Below, one piece after another: positions 45,610 through 54,457 of a stretch of DNA of 64,000 bases (positions are counted from its first letter, which is position 1; each line of letters starts with the position of its first letter). A program made the position numbers and the translations under genes. The notes beneath the pieces are model-generated. The model was not told the DNA's origin. It saw only the letters and a program-made list of their open reading frames with translations, and searched no databases. The stretch is from an uncultured Paenibacillaceae bacterium (GTDB lineage: Bacteria > Bacillota > Bacilli > Aneurinibacillales > Aneurinibacillaceae): NCBI GenBank assembly GCA_946478845.1, contig CAMLDI010000001.1, positions 171,664 through 235,663 of the forward strand, in the 5' to 3' direction.

Positions 45610-46326
45610 TTATGAGGGAGAAAGGGAAAGTATTCTTTTATCTTTTACAATTGGCACAAGCTGGAATAAATCAACCTGACTGCAAAAATGAACATCTTCA
45701 TCATAATTTAATGCCAGTAGTCTTTTTCCTGTAGTGCTATTGCGCAATTCATCGAGGAGGGTATTGGCACATTGTTGATAGGAAATTTCCAGGGTTTTAC
45801 CCATATCACAAATTCGTAAATTAGGGTTTATGGTTTTTGCATGATGAATCAATAGACCTGCTGCAAGACCATCCTCGTGGGCATATTTCTGCCTTGATCC
45901 TGCACAGAAAAGAGTAATATCTAAACGACGGGATAAAGCTTCTTTAATACAAGCTGTTGCGTTAAGAAAACAGCCAATTAAGATGCCTGCTCCCCGGTAA
46001 GCTTTTTGAATGGCTCTTGTTCCGTTCGTAGTGGTTAATATTAATTTTTTTTGGCGTGGTTCGGCATTCAATAATTGGGTTGGTGAGTTGTTATAGTGGA
46101 AATCGTGTATATTTTTACAATGTCTTTCTCCAGCTAATACGGTGTCTGAATTAAAGAGGGACAAGGCTTGCCCTATGGTTTCAACAGGATAAACCATAGA
46201 AAAACCTTTATTCAAAGCTGTGACGATGGTACTTGATGCACGAAGAACATCAATAATAATTACCGTATGATTATTAATTTGTTCCTGTCTTATTTCATCA
46301 ACGGTTAACACCACATCGATTTGCAT
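45610..46326 (-). CDS. comB: 2-phosphosulfolactate phosphatase
   Basis: Magnesium-dependent phosphatase giving sulfolactate. 238 residues of the ComB family: VIIIDVLRASSTIV near the N-terminus, LAGERHC, NNSPTQ and LTTTNGTRAI metal- and substrate-site motifs. In Bacilli the product 3-sulfolactate is a spore solute, and in methanogens it leads to coenzyme M; only the first fits here. No ComA- or ComC-like gene is adjacent. ATG 46326 has AGGAG at 6 bases; ATG 46332 touches it. Confidence 0.85.
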   Translation of the reverse strand: MQIDVVLTVDEIRQEQINNHTVIIIDVLRASSTIVTALNKGFSMVYPVETIGQALSLFNSDTVLAGERHCKNIHDFHYNNSPTQLLNAEPRQKKLILTTTNGTRAIQKAYRGAGILIGCFLNATACIKEALSRRLDITLFCAGSRQKYAHEDGLAAGLLIHHAKTINPNLRICDMGKTLEISYQQCANTLLDELRNSTTGKRLLALNYDEDVHFCSQVDLFQLVPIVKDKRILSLSPS

Positions 46327-46456
46327 GAACATCTCCTGCCATTCTCCAAACTTATTCAGATTTTAGTGTATGCATAAAAAAGATCAATGTGTAAGCCATT
46401 CAAAAAGACTAATCTTCCTGGTACATGCATAAGAATGCTATGGGGGAGGGAAGCTC

Positions 46457-46720
46457 ATGCTTGAAAAAACGATAATTGGGATGGCTACTTTACGGGTTTT
46501 ATCCGGTTCCATTGAAATTTTTGCCGCAATTCTAATGATTAAATTTAATCAAATAGAAAAAGCACTCCTCGTTAATTCAGGATTAGCCCTGGTGGGTCCT
46601 TTTATATTATTATTAACCACAACTATCGGGCTTCTTGGGATGGCGGATCGGTTAAATGCCTGGAAAATGATTTGGATTTTAGCAGGGGTTACCTGCATTT
46701 TTATAGGAATCCGAAAGTAA
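46457..46720 (+). CDS. yqhV: YqhV-family (DUF2619) membrane protein
   Basis: 87 residues with three hydrophobic segments. TLRVLSGSIEIFAA at the N-terminus is the family hallmark. In B. subtilis yqhV lies near the spoIIIA operon and its role is unknown; here it sits before the LysM peptidase gene, with no spoIIIA genes in the window. ATGGGGGAGGGAAG precedes the start. Likely spore-associated (inference). Confidence 0.8.
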   Translation: MLEKTIIGMATLRVLSGSIEIFAAILMIKFNQIEKALLVNSGLALVGPFILLLTTTIGLLGMADRLNAWKMIWILAGVTCIFIGIRK

Positions 46721-46734
46721 GGGGAGGCGGCACA

Positions 46735-47943
46735 ATGGAATATGTTGTACAAAAGGGAGATACCCTTTTAAAGCTAGGGAATCGATTTGGGGTGAGCACA
46801 GAGAGTATCCTTGCACAAAACCATTTTTTACGAAAAAACGACTATCTTGTTCCTGGATTAATGCTGTCCTTGCCTAATGCAGTTGTTCGTAAATATGTAG
46901 TGCAAAAAGGGGACACCCTCCCTTTTATATCGGAGAAGTTTGGCGTGTCGGGAAGGGAGATTATACAGGCCAATGGCCAACTGGTAATTCCTTCTCAACT
47001 CACTGTTGGCCAACAAATCATCATTCCATTTACGGCTGCTAAAACCATTGTGCAAACAAATCAGGAATACAGTTACCAGGATGTAAGAGATCATTTAGAG
47101 GCTTTAAAAAGAGTGTATCCTTTTATTTTAATTGATGTGATTGGCACTTCTGTTTTAGGAAAAAATTTGTATGCTATTCGTTTAGGTTGCGGAAAGAAAA
47201 AGGTGTTTTATAGTGGGGCATGGCATGCCAATGAGTGGTTAACAACACCTGTTTTAATGAAATTTATTGAAGATTATGCAGCGGCATATTCTAAAGGTAT
47301 CCCCTTAAAAGGGTACAATATTACAGCTCTTTATAGTGAAGCTTCCATTTGGATTGTTCCTATGGTGAATCCTGATGGAGTTGAATTGGTGCAAGAAGGA
47401 ATTATGCCGGAGTGTCCTTATTATGAAGAAGTATTGTCGATTAACAATGGTTCTAGAGTCTTTCGGCAATGGACTGCGAATATACGCGGGGTAGATTTAA
47501 ATCATCAATGGCCAGCATTATGGGAGGAAGAGACTTCTACCAGTCCCCAAAAACCATCTCCATGCCATTTTGGGGGAGAAAGGCCTCTATCAGAACCTGA
47601 AACACAGGCTATTTATTCGTTTACCCATAGCCAGTCTTTTGCTTCTGTTCTTGCAATTCATTCTCAGGGGAAAGAAATATTCTGGGGATTTGAAGGGTTA
47701 GAACCTCCTGAAAGTGAGGGCATTGCCAAGAGGTTGGAAATGTTAAGTACGTATCAGCCGATACAAAATGCAGGAAGTGGGGCAGGGTATAAGGATTGGT
47801 TTATTCAAGAGTTTCGTCGCCCGGGCTTTACTATTGAAATTGGTACAGGAGTAAATCCCTTGCCTATTGAACAATTCGATATGATCTATAATCAAAATCT
47901 TTCCATGATGTTAGAACTCCCATTTTTAGTTGAAGATTATTAA
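46735..47943 (+). CDS. LysM-M14 gamma-D-glutamyl-diamino acid peptidase (endopeptidase I, YqgT-like)
   Basis: Cuts gamma-D-Glu-meso-DAP bonds in peptidoglycan peptides. 402 residues: LysM 1 (about 3-45, VVQKGDTLLKLGNRFGV), LysM 2 (about 51-97, VVQKGDTLPFISEKFGV), then an M14 zinc carboxypeptidase with HANEW (zinc His and Glu), IVPMVNPDGVEL, VDLNHQWP, the zinc histidine of LAIHSQGKE and the catalytic Glu of FTIEIGTG. No signal peptide is visible, as in the Bacillus spore-associated enzyme, so it probably acts inside the sporangium. ATG 46735 follows GGGGAGG. Confidence 0.88.
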   Translation: MEYVVQKGDTLLKLGNRFGVSTESILAQNHFLRKNDYLVPGLMLSLPNAVVRKYVVQKGDTLPFISEKFGVSGREIIQANGQLVIPSQLTVGQQIIIPFTAAKTIVQTNQEYSYQDVRDHLEALKRVYPFILIDVIGTSVLGKNLYAIRLGCGKKKVFYSGAWHANEWLTTPVLMKFIEDYAAAYSKGIPLKGYNITALYSEASIWIVPMVNPDGVELVQEGIMPECPYYEEVLSINNGSRVFRQWTANIRGVDLNHQWPALWEEETSTSPQKPSPCHFGGERPLSEPETQAIYSFTHSQSFASVLAIHSQGKEIFWGFEGLEPPESEGIAKRLEMLSTYQPIQNAGSGAGYKDWFIQEFRRPGFTIEIGTGVNPLPIEQFDMIYNQNLSMMLELPFLVEDY

Positions 47944-47947
47944 TTAT

Positions 47948-47980
47948 AAGGCCCTGTCAAATGACAGGGCCTTGATTTTG
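47948..47980. terminator. Bidirectional terminator
   Basis: AAGGCCCTGTCA pairs with TGACAGGGCCTT over AA, then TGATTTTG. The stop of the opposing YkvI-like gene (47957-47959) is within it. Confidence 0.82.
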
Positions 47981-48955
47981 TTTCCGTAAGAGCAGGAGGA
48001 TAAATGTTCCAATGCTAATATAGCCAAATATTGGGTAAAAGAAATGAATAAGTCGAGAGAATCCAAATTGGCTGATGATATAAGAAATAAAGATGAGAAG
48101 AATCATCCATTTTTTTGAGGAGATTGCTGGATATAAACTATGCACTTGTTTGGTTAACCCAAAAATATTGCCTACTAATGTGGTGAAAATTTCCCCGAAG
48201 ATAATCAGATTAAAAAATCCATGTAAAAGGGGATGCCAATTGGATACGATTTTCGCCATGGGTATTTCTGCATCCATGATTTCATAAAAATAAGCTGTAA
48301 GGGAATAATTGCTTAAAAATAAAAGAAAACCTAAACCTAATCCCCCAATAATGCCCCCAGCCCAAAGTATCCTGGAGTTTTTTGATTCCGAGGCTAAAGG
48401 AACAAGTACGGCTAAAGCTAATGAAAGATTAAAGGAAGCATATAAAAAGGGGGAAATCATCCAGGATTCATGTACAGGAGTTAAATGAAAGCTAGGTAGC
48501 CCTTTTGTAAGCCATGTATAGATAAATATAATTAAATTAAATAAAATCATGGCAGGCACTACGAAGGAATTGACCAATAAGACTCCGTTTAATCCCCTGG
48601 ATACAATCGTGTAAACCAATAATGCTGTTAAAAAAATGCCTGCTTGTTTATAAAATTCTCCATATTGTTGAAAAAGGGCTCCTGCACCGGCAAGCATCAC
48701 TCCTGTAATAAATATAAGCATAATAAATGTAATCATATTAATCCAATTTCCAATAGTTTTGCCAAAAAGGAATTGGTTCATTTCATGATAGGATTGAGCT
48801 TTTATTTGGCGGGATAGGCTTAAAATTTTGCCTCCTGTCCAAATAAAGAGTAAAGTACTTAAAAAGACAATGGGTATACTTTTTTCACCATAACGGGTGA
48901 CGAAGTGCATGATTTCCTGACCGCTGGCAAAACCGGCACCAACCACCGTCCCCAT
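47957..48955 (-). CDS. ykvI: YkvI-family (LeuT-fold) membrane transporter; start codon possibly lesioned
   Basis: 332 or more residues and about ten TM helices. GTVVGAGFASGQEI is the re-entrant TM1 segment of this LeuT-like family; substrates are unproven. The first in-frame ATG (48955) falls inside TM1. The frame continues upstream in family-like sequence (KKIGKVLLIGATYMGT) to a GCG at 48997-48995, and AAAGGAGG (49006-49013) is exactly 8 bases before it, where a GTG or ATG is expected. Either the start is mutated or initiation is non-standard. Otherwise intact. Confidence 0.78.
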   Translation of the reverse strand: MGTVVGAGFASGQEIMHFVTRYGEKSIPIVFLSTLLFIWTGGKILSLSRQIKAQSYHEMNQFLFGKTIGNWINMITFIMLIFITGVMLAGAGALFQQYGEFYKQAGIFLTALLVYTIVSRGLNGVLLVNSFVVPAMILFNLIIFIYTWLTKGLPSFHLTPVHESWMISPFLYASFNLSLALAVLVPLASESKNSRILWAGGIIGGLGLGFLLFLSNYSLTAYFYEIMDAEIPMAKIVSNWHPLLHGFFNLIIFGEIFTTLVGNIFGLTKQVHSLYPAISSKKWMILLIFISYIISQFGFSRLIHFFYPIFGYISIGTFILLLLRKQNQGPVI

Positions 48956-49132
48956 ATAGGTAGCTCCAATGAGTAGTACTTTTCCTATTTTTTTCGCTGG
49001 TACCCCCTCCTTTATTGCGGTTATTACATCATATGAAGTGAAAAAGAGAGTTAGACATGCTTGTTCTTGAAGGGATAAAGAAATATGGTTTATATTTACG
49101 GAAGTGAAGAAGTGATGGGAGGTTGTTAAGAG

Positions 49133-50521
49133 ATGAATTTTGATGTGCTAGTGATAGGTGCTGGTCCTGGAGGTTATGTAGCAGCCATTCGCGCAGCCCA
49201 ATTGGGAAAAAAAGTTGGATTAATAGAAAAGGATGAAATCGGTGGCGTGTGCCTCAATAAAGGATGTATTCCTTCTAAAGCATTAATCTCTGCTGCTGAT
49301 CGTTATGAACGAACAAAAGAAAGTGAAGAGATGGGCATTTCTTCTGAGAATGTAATCATCAACATCAAGAAAACCCAACTTTGGAAACAGGGGATTATTG
49401 ATAAATTGACTTCAGGGATTCAAACTCTTTTAAAAGGTAATGGTGTACAAGTCATTAAAGGGAATGCTTTCTTTACAGGTAAAGATGAAGTGAAAATTAT
49501 TGGTGATGAAGAAAGCCTGTGTACCTTCCAACACTGTATCCTGGCTACTGGTTCTACCCCGATTCAAATTCCTTCTTTGCCTTTTGGATCAAGAATTATT
49601 TCTTCAACAGAGGCGTTAAAATTAGAGCGTATTCCTGCTAGCCTTATTGTGGTTGGTGGAGGATATATTGGAATTGAATTAGGAACCACCTTTGCCAAAT
49701 TTGGAGCGAAAGTTACAATCTTAGAAGGTACAGCTTCCATTCTCCCTGGTTTTGAGAAACCTATTTCTCAAATGGTAAGGAAAAAGTTAAAAAACCTAGG
49801 AGTTGAGATTCATACGAATGCCTTGGCAAAAAGCAGCAAAGAACTTCCTGAAGGGGTTGAAGTCACTGCTGATGTAAAAGGGAAAGAAATTGAACTTTCC
49901 GCTGAATATTGTTTGGTTACTGTTGGCCGCCGTCCTAACACAGGGAATCTTGGAATTGAATTAGCTGGAATCGACGTGGATGAAAGAGGCTTTATTGTTA
50001 TTAATGAGCAATGTTGTACTTCTAATGAACAGGTTTATGCCATCGGTGATATTGTTCCAGGTCCTGCCTTAGCCCATAAAGCCTCTTATGAAGGAAAAGT
50101 TGCTGCTGAATCCATTGCTGGAATGGATCGTATAGTAAACCTAAAAACCATTCCTGCAGTGGTATTCTCTGACCCGGAAATTGCTTCTGTAGGTTTAACG
50201 GAAGCACAGGCAAAAGAGCAGGGAAGAAAGGTGAAAGCAGGGAAGTTTTCCTTTGGGGTAAACGGCCGTGCCTTAAGTTTAGGGCAGGGAGATGGTTTTG
50301 TAAAAATCATTGCAGATTATGAAACCGAAATCGTGTTAGGGGCACAAATAGTGGGGCCAGAAGCTTCGGATCTTATTGCAGAAGCAACTCTTGCTATTGA
50401 AACAGAAGCTACATTATCGGATATTCTTAGAACGATTCATGGGCACCCCACATTGGGTGAAGTGTTTATGGAAGCCGCTGAAGTGGCCGCTGGCCATGCC
50501 ATCCATGCCCTTAAGATTTAA
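49133..50521 (+). CDS. lpdA: Dihydrolipoyl dehydrogenase
   Basis: FAD disulphide oxidoreductase reoxidising dihydrolipoamide of 2-oxoacid dehydrogenase or glycine cleavage complexes. 462 residues: FAD-binding VIGAGPGGYVAAIRAA, redox pair Cys40/Cys45 in GGVCLNKGCIPS, NAD-binding VVGGGYIGIELG, and the catalytic His438 and Glu443 in HGHPTLGE. GGAGG lies 10 bases before the ATG. No E1 or E2 gene is adjacent, so which complex it serves is unknown. Divergent from the YkvI-like gene. Confidence 0.93.
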   Translation: MNFDVLVIGAGPGGYVAAIRAAQLGKKVGLIEKDEIGGVCLNKGCIPSKALISAADRYERTKESEEMGISSENVIINIKKTQLWKQGIIDKLTSGIQTLLKGNGVQVIKGNAFFTGKDEVKIIGDEESLCTFQHCILATGSTPIQIPSLPFGSRIISSTEALKLERIPASLIVVGGGYIGIELGTTFAKFGAKVTILEGTASILPGFEKPISQMVRKKLKNLGVEIHTNALAKSSKELPEGVEVTADVKGKEIELSAEYCLVTVGRRPNTGNLGIELAGIDVDERGFIVINEQCCTSNEQVYAIGDIVPGPALAHKASYEGKVAAESIAGMDRIVNLKTIPAVVFSDPEIASVGLTEAQAKEQGRKVKAGKFSFGVNGRALSLGQGDGFVKIIADYETEIVLGAQIVGPEASDLIAEATLAIETEATLSDILRTIHGHPTLGEVFMEAAEVAAGHAIHALKI

Positions 50522-50608
50522 GGCTTTTATTACCTTATAAAAATTTATAAATGACAGTAAGGTTTTATTGGTAAAGGCGTTTTTGAATCAAATAAGTTGC
50601 CGTTTACG

Positions 50609-50660
50609 AGCCGATACTAGGGCAACTGAAAGAAGGGCGAAAAAAGCCTTCAACTGTCTC
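50609..50660 (-). repeat. 52-bp dispersed repeat, copy 2
   Basis: On the minus strand this matches 35609-35660 at 47 of 52 bases. Like copy 1 it lies downstream of a gene's stop codon in the direction of transcription (about 90 bases here, 0 bases there). Confidence 0.75.
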
Positions 50661-50691
50661 CATCACTGGGCTGCCCAGATGTTTTGAAGGC
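50640..50691 (-). terminator. Branched terminator-like hairpin after the FAH-family gene
   Basis: On the minus strand GCCTTCAA pairs with TTGAAGGC, enclosing a second stem (TGGGC with GCCCA), and is followed by TTTTTT. It overlaps the 52-bp repeat; the T-run is conserved only partly in copy 1, which lacks the left arm. Confidence 0.6.
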
Positions 50692-50746
50692 GCTCCCGTA
50701 TTGAAGTTGACCGTCAGTTTACCATCATTGTCGGCGAGGAAAGGCA

Positions 50747-51685
50747 CTAGTTTGATTCAAAAAGCGTCTTTTTTACTTTTTGCACTTTGTTTTTTAATAC
50801 TCCTAATTGTTCAATGTGGACTTCAACAACATCTCCATCTTGTAAGAAAGATTGGGTAGGAGCACCTACACCTCCAGGTGTTCCTGTAAGAATAATATCT
50901 CCTGGTTCAAGAGTCATCAATTGGGATAGGTATTCAACAAGATACTCAACATCAAAAACAAGATTGCATGTGTTGGAATGTTGCCGCCGTTCACCATTTA
51001 CATAAAGGGAGATATCTAAATTATGGATATTATTAACTTCATCTTTGGTTACAAGATAAGGTCCTACAGGGAAAGTTCCGTCTAAAATTTTTCCCTGGGT
51101 CCATTGGCTTGTCCTATTTTGCAAATCCCTTGCACTAACATCGTTTCCAATGGTAAATCCTGCTATATACTCTAAAGCCTGTTCTCTGGATACATTTTTT
51201 GCTTTTTTGCCAATTACAAAAAGGAATTCAGCTTCATAGTCCAATTCTTTTGTAACTTCGGGAAGAGAAATAGAATCATCTGCTCCAATAATGCAATTAT
51301 TGAATCTAGAAAAAATTACAGGATATTTTGGAAGCTCCAGGTTCATTTCTAATATATGTTCCCGGTAATTTTGCCCCACACAAATGATTTTTCCAGGTTT
51401 TAAAATGGGAGATTGAATGTGGACTTCTTCTTTATTGAAAACCATAACTTGATCTGGCAGGAAATCAGACGAAGAAATAAATTGGGCAGCTTTATTTGCT
51501 AAATCCATGGCCTGTTCCCCTGCATTTAAAAAACAAACCATATTTGGATATTGAGGAATTTCTGGCTGTTCTCCTTGTTTTGCCATTTCCATGTTAAGGA
51601 TGGCCTGATTTAAATCAATAATCATTTCGTCGAAAAGAAAACCTACCCGGTTTTTCCTCTTAAAGTTATAGGTAACTAGCCTCAT
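50747..51685 (-). CDS. Fumarylacetoacetate hydrolase (FAH) family protein
   Basis: 312 residues. The C-terminal FAH domain (about 100-305) has CVGQNYREH, the metal-site Glu residues in DYEAEFLFVIGKKA, and NDVSARDLQ, with TGTPGGVGA near the end. Family members act as acylpyruvate hydrolases, oxaloacetate decarboxylases or hydratases in aromatic breakdown; no catabolic cluster surrounds it, so substrate is open, with oxaloacetate or acylpyruvate most general. AGAAGGGT precedes the ATG. Its last codons form one arm of an inverted repeat. Confidence 0.85.
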   Translation of the reverse strand: MRLVTYNFKRKNRVGFLFDEMIIDLNQAILNMEMAKQGEQPEIPQYPNMVCFLNAGEQAMDLANKAAQFISSSDFLPDQVMVFNKEEVHIQSPILKPGKIICVGQNYREHILEMNLELPKYPVIFSRFNNCIIGADDSISLPEVTKELDYEAEFLFVIGKKAKNVSREQALEYIAGFTIGNDVSARDLQNRTSQWTQGKILDGTFPVGPYLVTKDEVNNIHNLDISLYVNGERRQHSNTCNLVFDVEYLVEYLSQLMTLEPGDIILTGTPGGVGAPTQSFLQDGDVVEVHIEQLGVLKNKVQKVKKTLFESN

Positions 51686-51860
51686 AAGTACCCTTCTTTC
51701 TGCTTAAAATGACAGATTCATTCCCAAATATATACATATTCACTATATCATTGTCGAGTTGCAAATGTAAATGCGAAAAATTCAGAAAATAATTATAAAA
51801 GGTTGATTTGAATGGACAATAAGGCAACAATACAATATAAGGATGCATTCCTTTTTTCTA

Positions 51861-51890
51861 ATGACATGATATGGTTGATTATGGTATAGT
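51861..51890 (+). promoter_or_regulatory. Extended -10 sigma-A promoter of the yqeG operon
   Basis: ATGACA (51861-51866), an 18-base spacer and TATAGT (51885-51890), with a TGG extension just before the -10. About 45 bases before yqeG. Confidence 0.65.
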
Positions 51891-51934
51891 ACATTCGGGA
51901 ATTTATCGGTATTATCTTCGTTTGGAGTGGTTAC

Positions 51935-52456
51935 ATGTTTTCTCATCTTGTACCTGATTTATATGTTAAATCTATATATGATATTGACTTAAATAAATTA
52001 AAAAAACGTGGAATAAAAGGGATTGTGACTGACCTGGATAATACATTAATGGAATGGAACCGTCCGGAAGCCACACCAGAACTTATGGATTGGATCAAAC
52101 AAGTTCAAGGGCAGGGATTTTCAATCGTTATTGTATCCAATAATAATCGTGAAAGGGTTGAAAAGGTGGCTAAACCTTTAGGTGTCCCTTTTGTTCATAG
52201 GGCTAAAAAACCCATGAAGACAGCCTTTAAACAGGCATTAAATAAATTAAACGTTCCATTGGCTAAAACAGTTGTTATTGGAGACCAGGTTTTTACCGAT
52301 GTTTTTGGAGGGAATCGTATGGGATTGTATACAATCCTTGTGGTTCCAGTAGCTCAAAACGATGGGCTTGCTACTCGATTTAATCGTTTTATGGAACGTT
52401 TTGCTTTAAATTGGATGAGAAAAAGAGGATTAATACCCTGGGAGGACCATAAATGA
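51935..52456 (+). CDS. yqeG: YqeG-family HAD phosphatase
   Basis: 173 residues of the HAD superfamily, subfamily IIIA: motif I DLDNTLMEW (nucleophile Asp and general-acid Asp), motif II IVIVSNN, Lys in the KKPMKTAF block, motif IV GDQVFTDVFGG. The family acts as a phosphatase; in plants and cyanobacteria relatives dephosphorylate phosphatidylglycerol phosphate, and YqeG may do so in Bacilli. First gene of the conserved block, overlapping yqeH by 4 bases. Confidence 0.88.
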   Translation: MFSHLVPDLYVKSIYDIDLNKLKKRGIKGIVTDLDNTLMEWNRPEATPELMDWIKQVQGQGFSIVIVSNNNRERVEKVAKPLGVPFVHRAKKPMKTAFKQALNKLNVPLAKTVVIGDQVFTDVFGGNRMGLYTILVVPVAQNDGLATRFNRFMERFALNWMRKRGLIPWEDHK

Positions 52457-53571
52457 GTAGTGATATGCATCAAGAGTTATTGTGCGCCGGATGCGGTGTT
52501 TCCTTACAATCAACAGATCCAAAAAAGGTAGGGTTTACACCTGCCAGTGCCATGGAGAAAGACATTCCAATTTGTCAGCGCTGTTATCGGATTAAACATT
52601 ATAATGAAGCATCTACAGTAACCCTGGGAGATGACGAATATCTTCGTATTCTTAATAAAATAGGAGATACTAAAGCCCTTGTTGTTCAGGTGGTGGATTT
52701 ATTTGATTTCGATGGAAGTTGGTTAAGAGGATTGCCTCGCCTTGTAGGGGGAAATCCAATTTTGCTTGCAGTTAATAAAGTGGATTTGCTTCCCAAGAAT
52801 ATTAACCGAAACCGCCTTCTTAATTGGATCCGAAAATCTGCCAGTGAATATGGAATTAAACCTGTTGATGTGGTACTTCTTAGCGCTAAAAAGGGAATTG
52901 GCATGAACGATTTAGTAAGGGCTATGGATCAATATCGCAGAGGGCAGGATGTTTATATTGTTGGTGTAACCAATGTAGGCAAATCTTCGTTAATTAATCG
53001 CCTTTTGAAACAATATGGGGATGTGGATGTGGAGATCACTACTTCTCAATTTCCCGGAACCACACTGGATGTTATTGAAATACCTATTGATGATGATTCA
53101 TCCCTATTTGATACGCCAGGCATTGTCAATAGGGATCAATTAATCCATCAAGTATCGCCTCAGGAATACAAATTTATTCTTCCTGATAAACCCATTAAGC
53201 CTAAAGTGTATCAATTAATGGATAAACAATCCCTTTTTGTAGGAGCTTTGGCTCGTATTGACTTTGTGAGGGGAGAACGGCAACCCTTTGTTTTTTACAT
53301 TTCAAATGAGCTTATGATTCATCGCACAAAATTGGAAAAAGCGGATGAATTATATAACAAGCATAAAGGGGAATTATTGGCTCCACCACATGGGGAAAGA
53401 ATTAATGATTTGCCACCTTTCCAAAAATTTTCCTTTAAAGTACCTTCTGGAAAATATGATGTAGTGATTCCTGGACTAGGCTGGGTTGCTCTTCATGGTA
53501 CCGGGGCGAATGTGGACGTTTATGTCCCGAAAGGTACCACTGCTTCCCTGAGACCTTCTTTGATTTCTTAA
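52453..53571 (+). CDS. yqeH: Ribosome biogenesis GTPase YqeH
   Basis: Circularly permuted GTPase needed for 30S assembly, 372 residues. N-terminal zinc finger with Cys11, Cys14, Cys41 and Cys44; the GTPase motifs follow in permuted order: G4 NKVD (108-111), G5 SAKKG (144-148), G1 GVTNVGKSS (171-179), G2 FPGTT, G3 DTPG. C-terminal treble-clef-like RNA-binding region. ATGA overlap with yqeG. The gene order is as in B. subtilis. Confidence 0.94.
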   Translation: MSSDMHQELLCAGCGVSLQSTDPKKVGFTPASAMEKDIPICQRCYRIKHYNEASTVTLGDDEYLRILNKIGDTKALVVQVVDLFDFDGSWLRGLPRLVGGNPILLAVNKVDLLPKNINRNRLLNWIRKSASEYGIKPVDVVLLSAKKGIGMNDLVRAMDQYRRGQDVYIVGVTNVGKSSLINRLLKQYGDVDVEITTSQFPGTTLDVIEIPIDDDSSLFDTPGIVNRDQLIHQVSPQEYKFILPDKPIKPKVYQLMDKQSLFVGALARIDFVRGERQPFVFYISNELMIHRTKLEKADELYNKHKGELLAPPHGERINDLPPFQKFSFKVPSGKYDVVIPGLGWVALHGTGANVDVYVPKGTTASLRPSLIS

Positions 53572-53577
53572 TGGGGA

Positions 53578-54450
53578 ATGGGAGTTGAGAATGAGTTGAA
53601 TAGTAAAACAATAATGACTGGATTATTTGGACATCCTGTGGGACATTCCCTGTCCCCTAACATGCATAATCGAGCTTTTGAGGTGTGCGGATTGAATTAT
53701 CGTTATGCGGCATTTGATGTTCCTCCTGAGTACATTGGGGAGGCTGTTGCAGGAATTCGGGCTCTTGGTTTTCGGGGTGTGAATGTAACGATTCCTCATA
53801 AAGTTGCTGTTATGCCTTATTTAGATGAAATAGATGATGAAGCCAAAATAATTGGTGCGGTAAACACCATTGTAAATGAAAATGGGCGTTTAATTGGATA
53901 CAATACAGATGGAAGAGGATACGTCCAATCCTTAATCGAAGAAACAGGAATTATACTAGAGGAACAATCTGTTCTTATGGTTGGTGCAGGAGGTGCTGCA
54001 AGGGGTGTAGCTGTGGCTCTTCTGCGAAGAGGTCTGCCAGAGTTAGTGATTGCAAATCGCAGCAGGGATAATGCCCGGGCTCTTGTTCAGGATCTTCACT
54101 CCTGGATGCCTGAAAAAAGGATAAAGGCAATTTCTTTAGAAGAAATCGAATCATCCATTGGAAATAGCACACTCCTCGTACAAACCACTTCCATTGGCAT
54201 GTCCCCAGCGGTTTCTGAGAGTCCTGTTGCGAAAAGCCTTTTACATAAAAATCTTTTAATTAGCGACTTAATTTATAATCCTTTCAAAACCCAGATTCAA
54301 AAAGACGGGGAAGAAATAGGCTGCCGTACCCATTCAGGAGTTGGAATGTTTATATATCAAGGGGCATTAAGTTTTGAATATTGGACGAATCATAAGGCTC
54401 CTGTCGAAGAAATGCGTAAAGTAGTTATGAGTAAATTAGAGATGAGGTAA
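53578..54450 (+). CDS. aroE: Shikimate dehydrogenase
   Basis: NADPH-dependent reduction of dehydroshikimate in aromatic amino-acid synthesis. 290 residues: shikimate-binding GHPVGHSLSPNMHN, catalytic Lys in VNVTIPHK with Asp in GYNTDGRG, and the NADP loop VGAGGAARGVAVAL. ATG 53578 is used, though GGGGA is only a few bases before it; TTG 53596 with GGGAG at 11 bases is a fair alternative. Six bases after yqeH. Cotranscribed with the block. Confidence 0.93.
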   Translation: MGVENELNSKTIMTGLFGHPVGHSLSPNMHNRAFEVCGLNYRYAAFDVPPEYIGEAVAGIRALGFRGVNVTIPHKVAVMPYLDEIDDEAKIIGAVNTIVNENGRLIGYNTDGRGYVQSLIEETGIILEEQSVLMVGAGGAARGVAVALLRRGLPELVIANRSRDNARALVQDLHSWMPEKRIKAISLEEIESSIGNSTLLVQTTSIGMSPAVSESPVAKSLLHKNLLISDLIYNPFKTQIQKDGEEIGCRTHSGVGMFIYQGALSFEYWTNHKAPVEEMRKVVMSKLEMR

Positions 54451-54457
54451 TGCATGT

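Larger units (their letters stand above)
50580..50763. repeat. 13-base inverted repeat flanking about 160 bases
   Basis: TTTTTGAATCAAA (50580-50592) and TTTGATTCAAAAA (50751-50763) are exact inverted copies. The right arm lies in the last codons of the FAH-family gene. The enclosed part holds the dispersed repeat and a terminator-like hairpin. Could be the ends of a small non-autonomous element, or a long-range stem in the mRNA 3' region. Confidence 0.55.

Noticed and set aside
50640..50745. Coding reading of the dispersed-repeat region (minus strand, ends FRPSFSCPSIGS)
   Set aside because: No start codon with a site, and the two repeat copies differ at all codon positions, so coding selection is not supported; it could still be a dead remnant.
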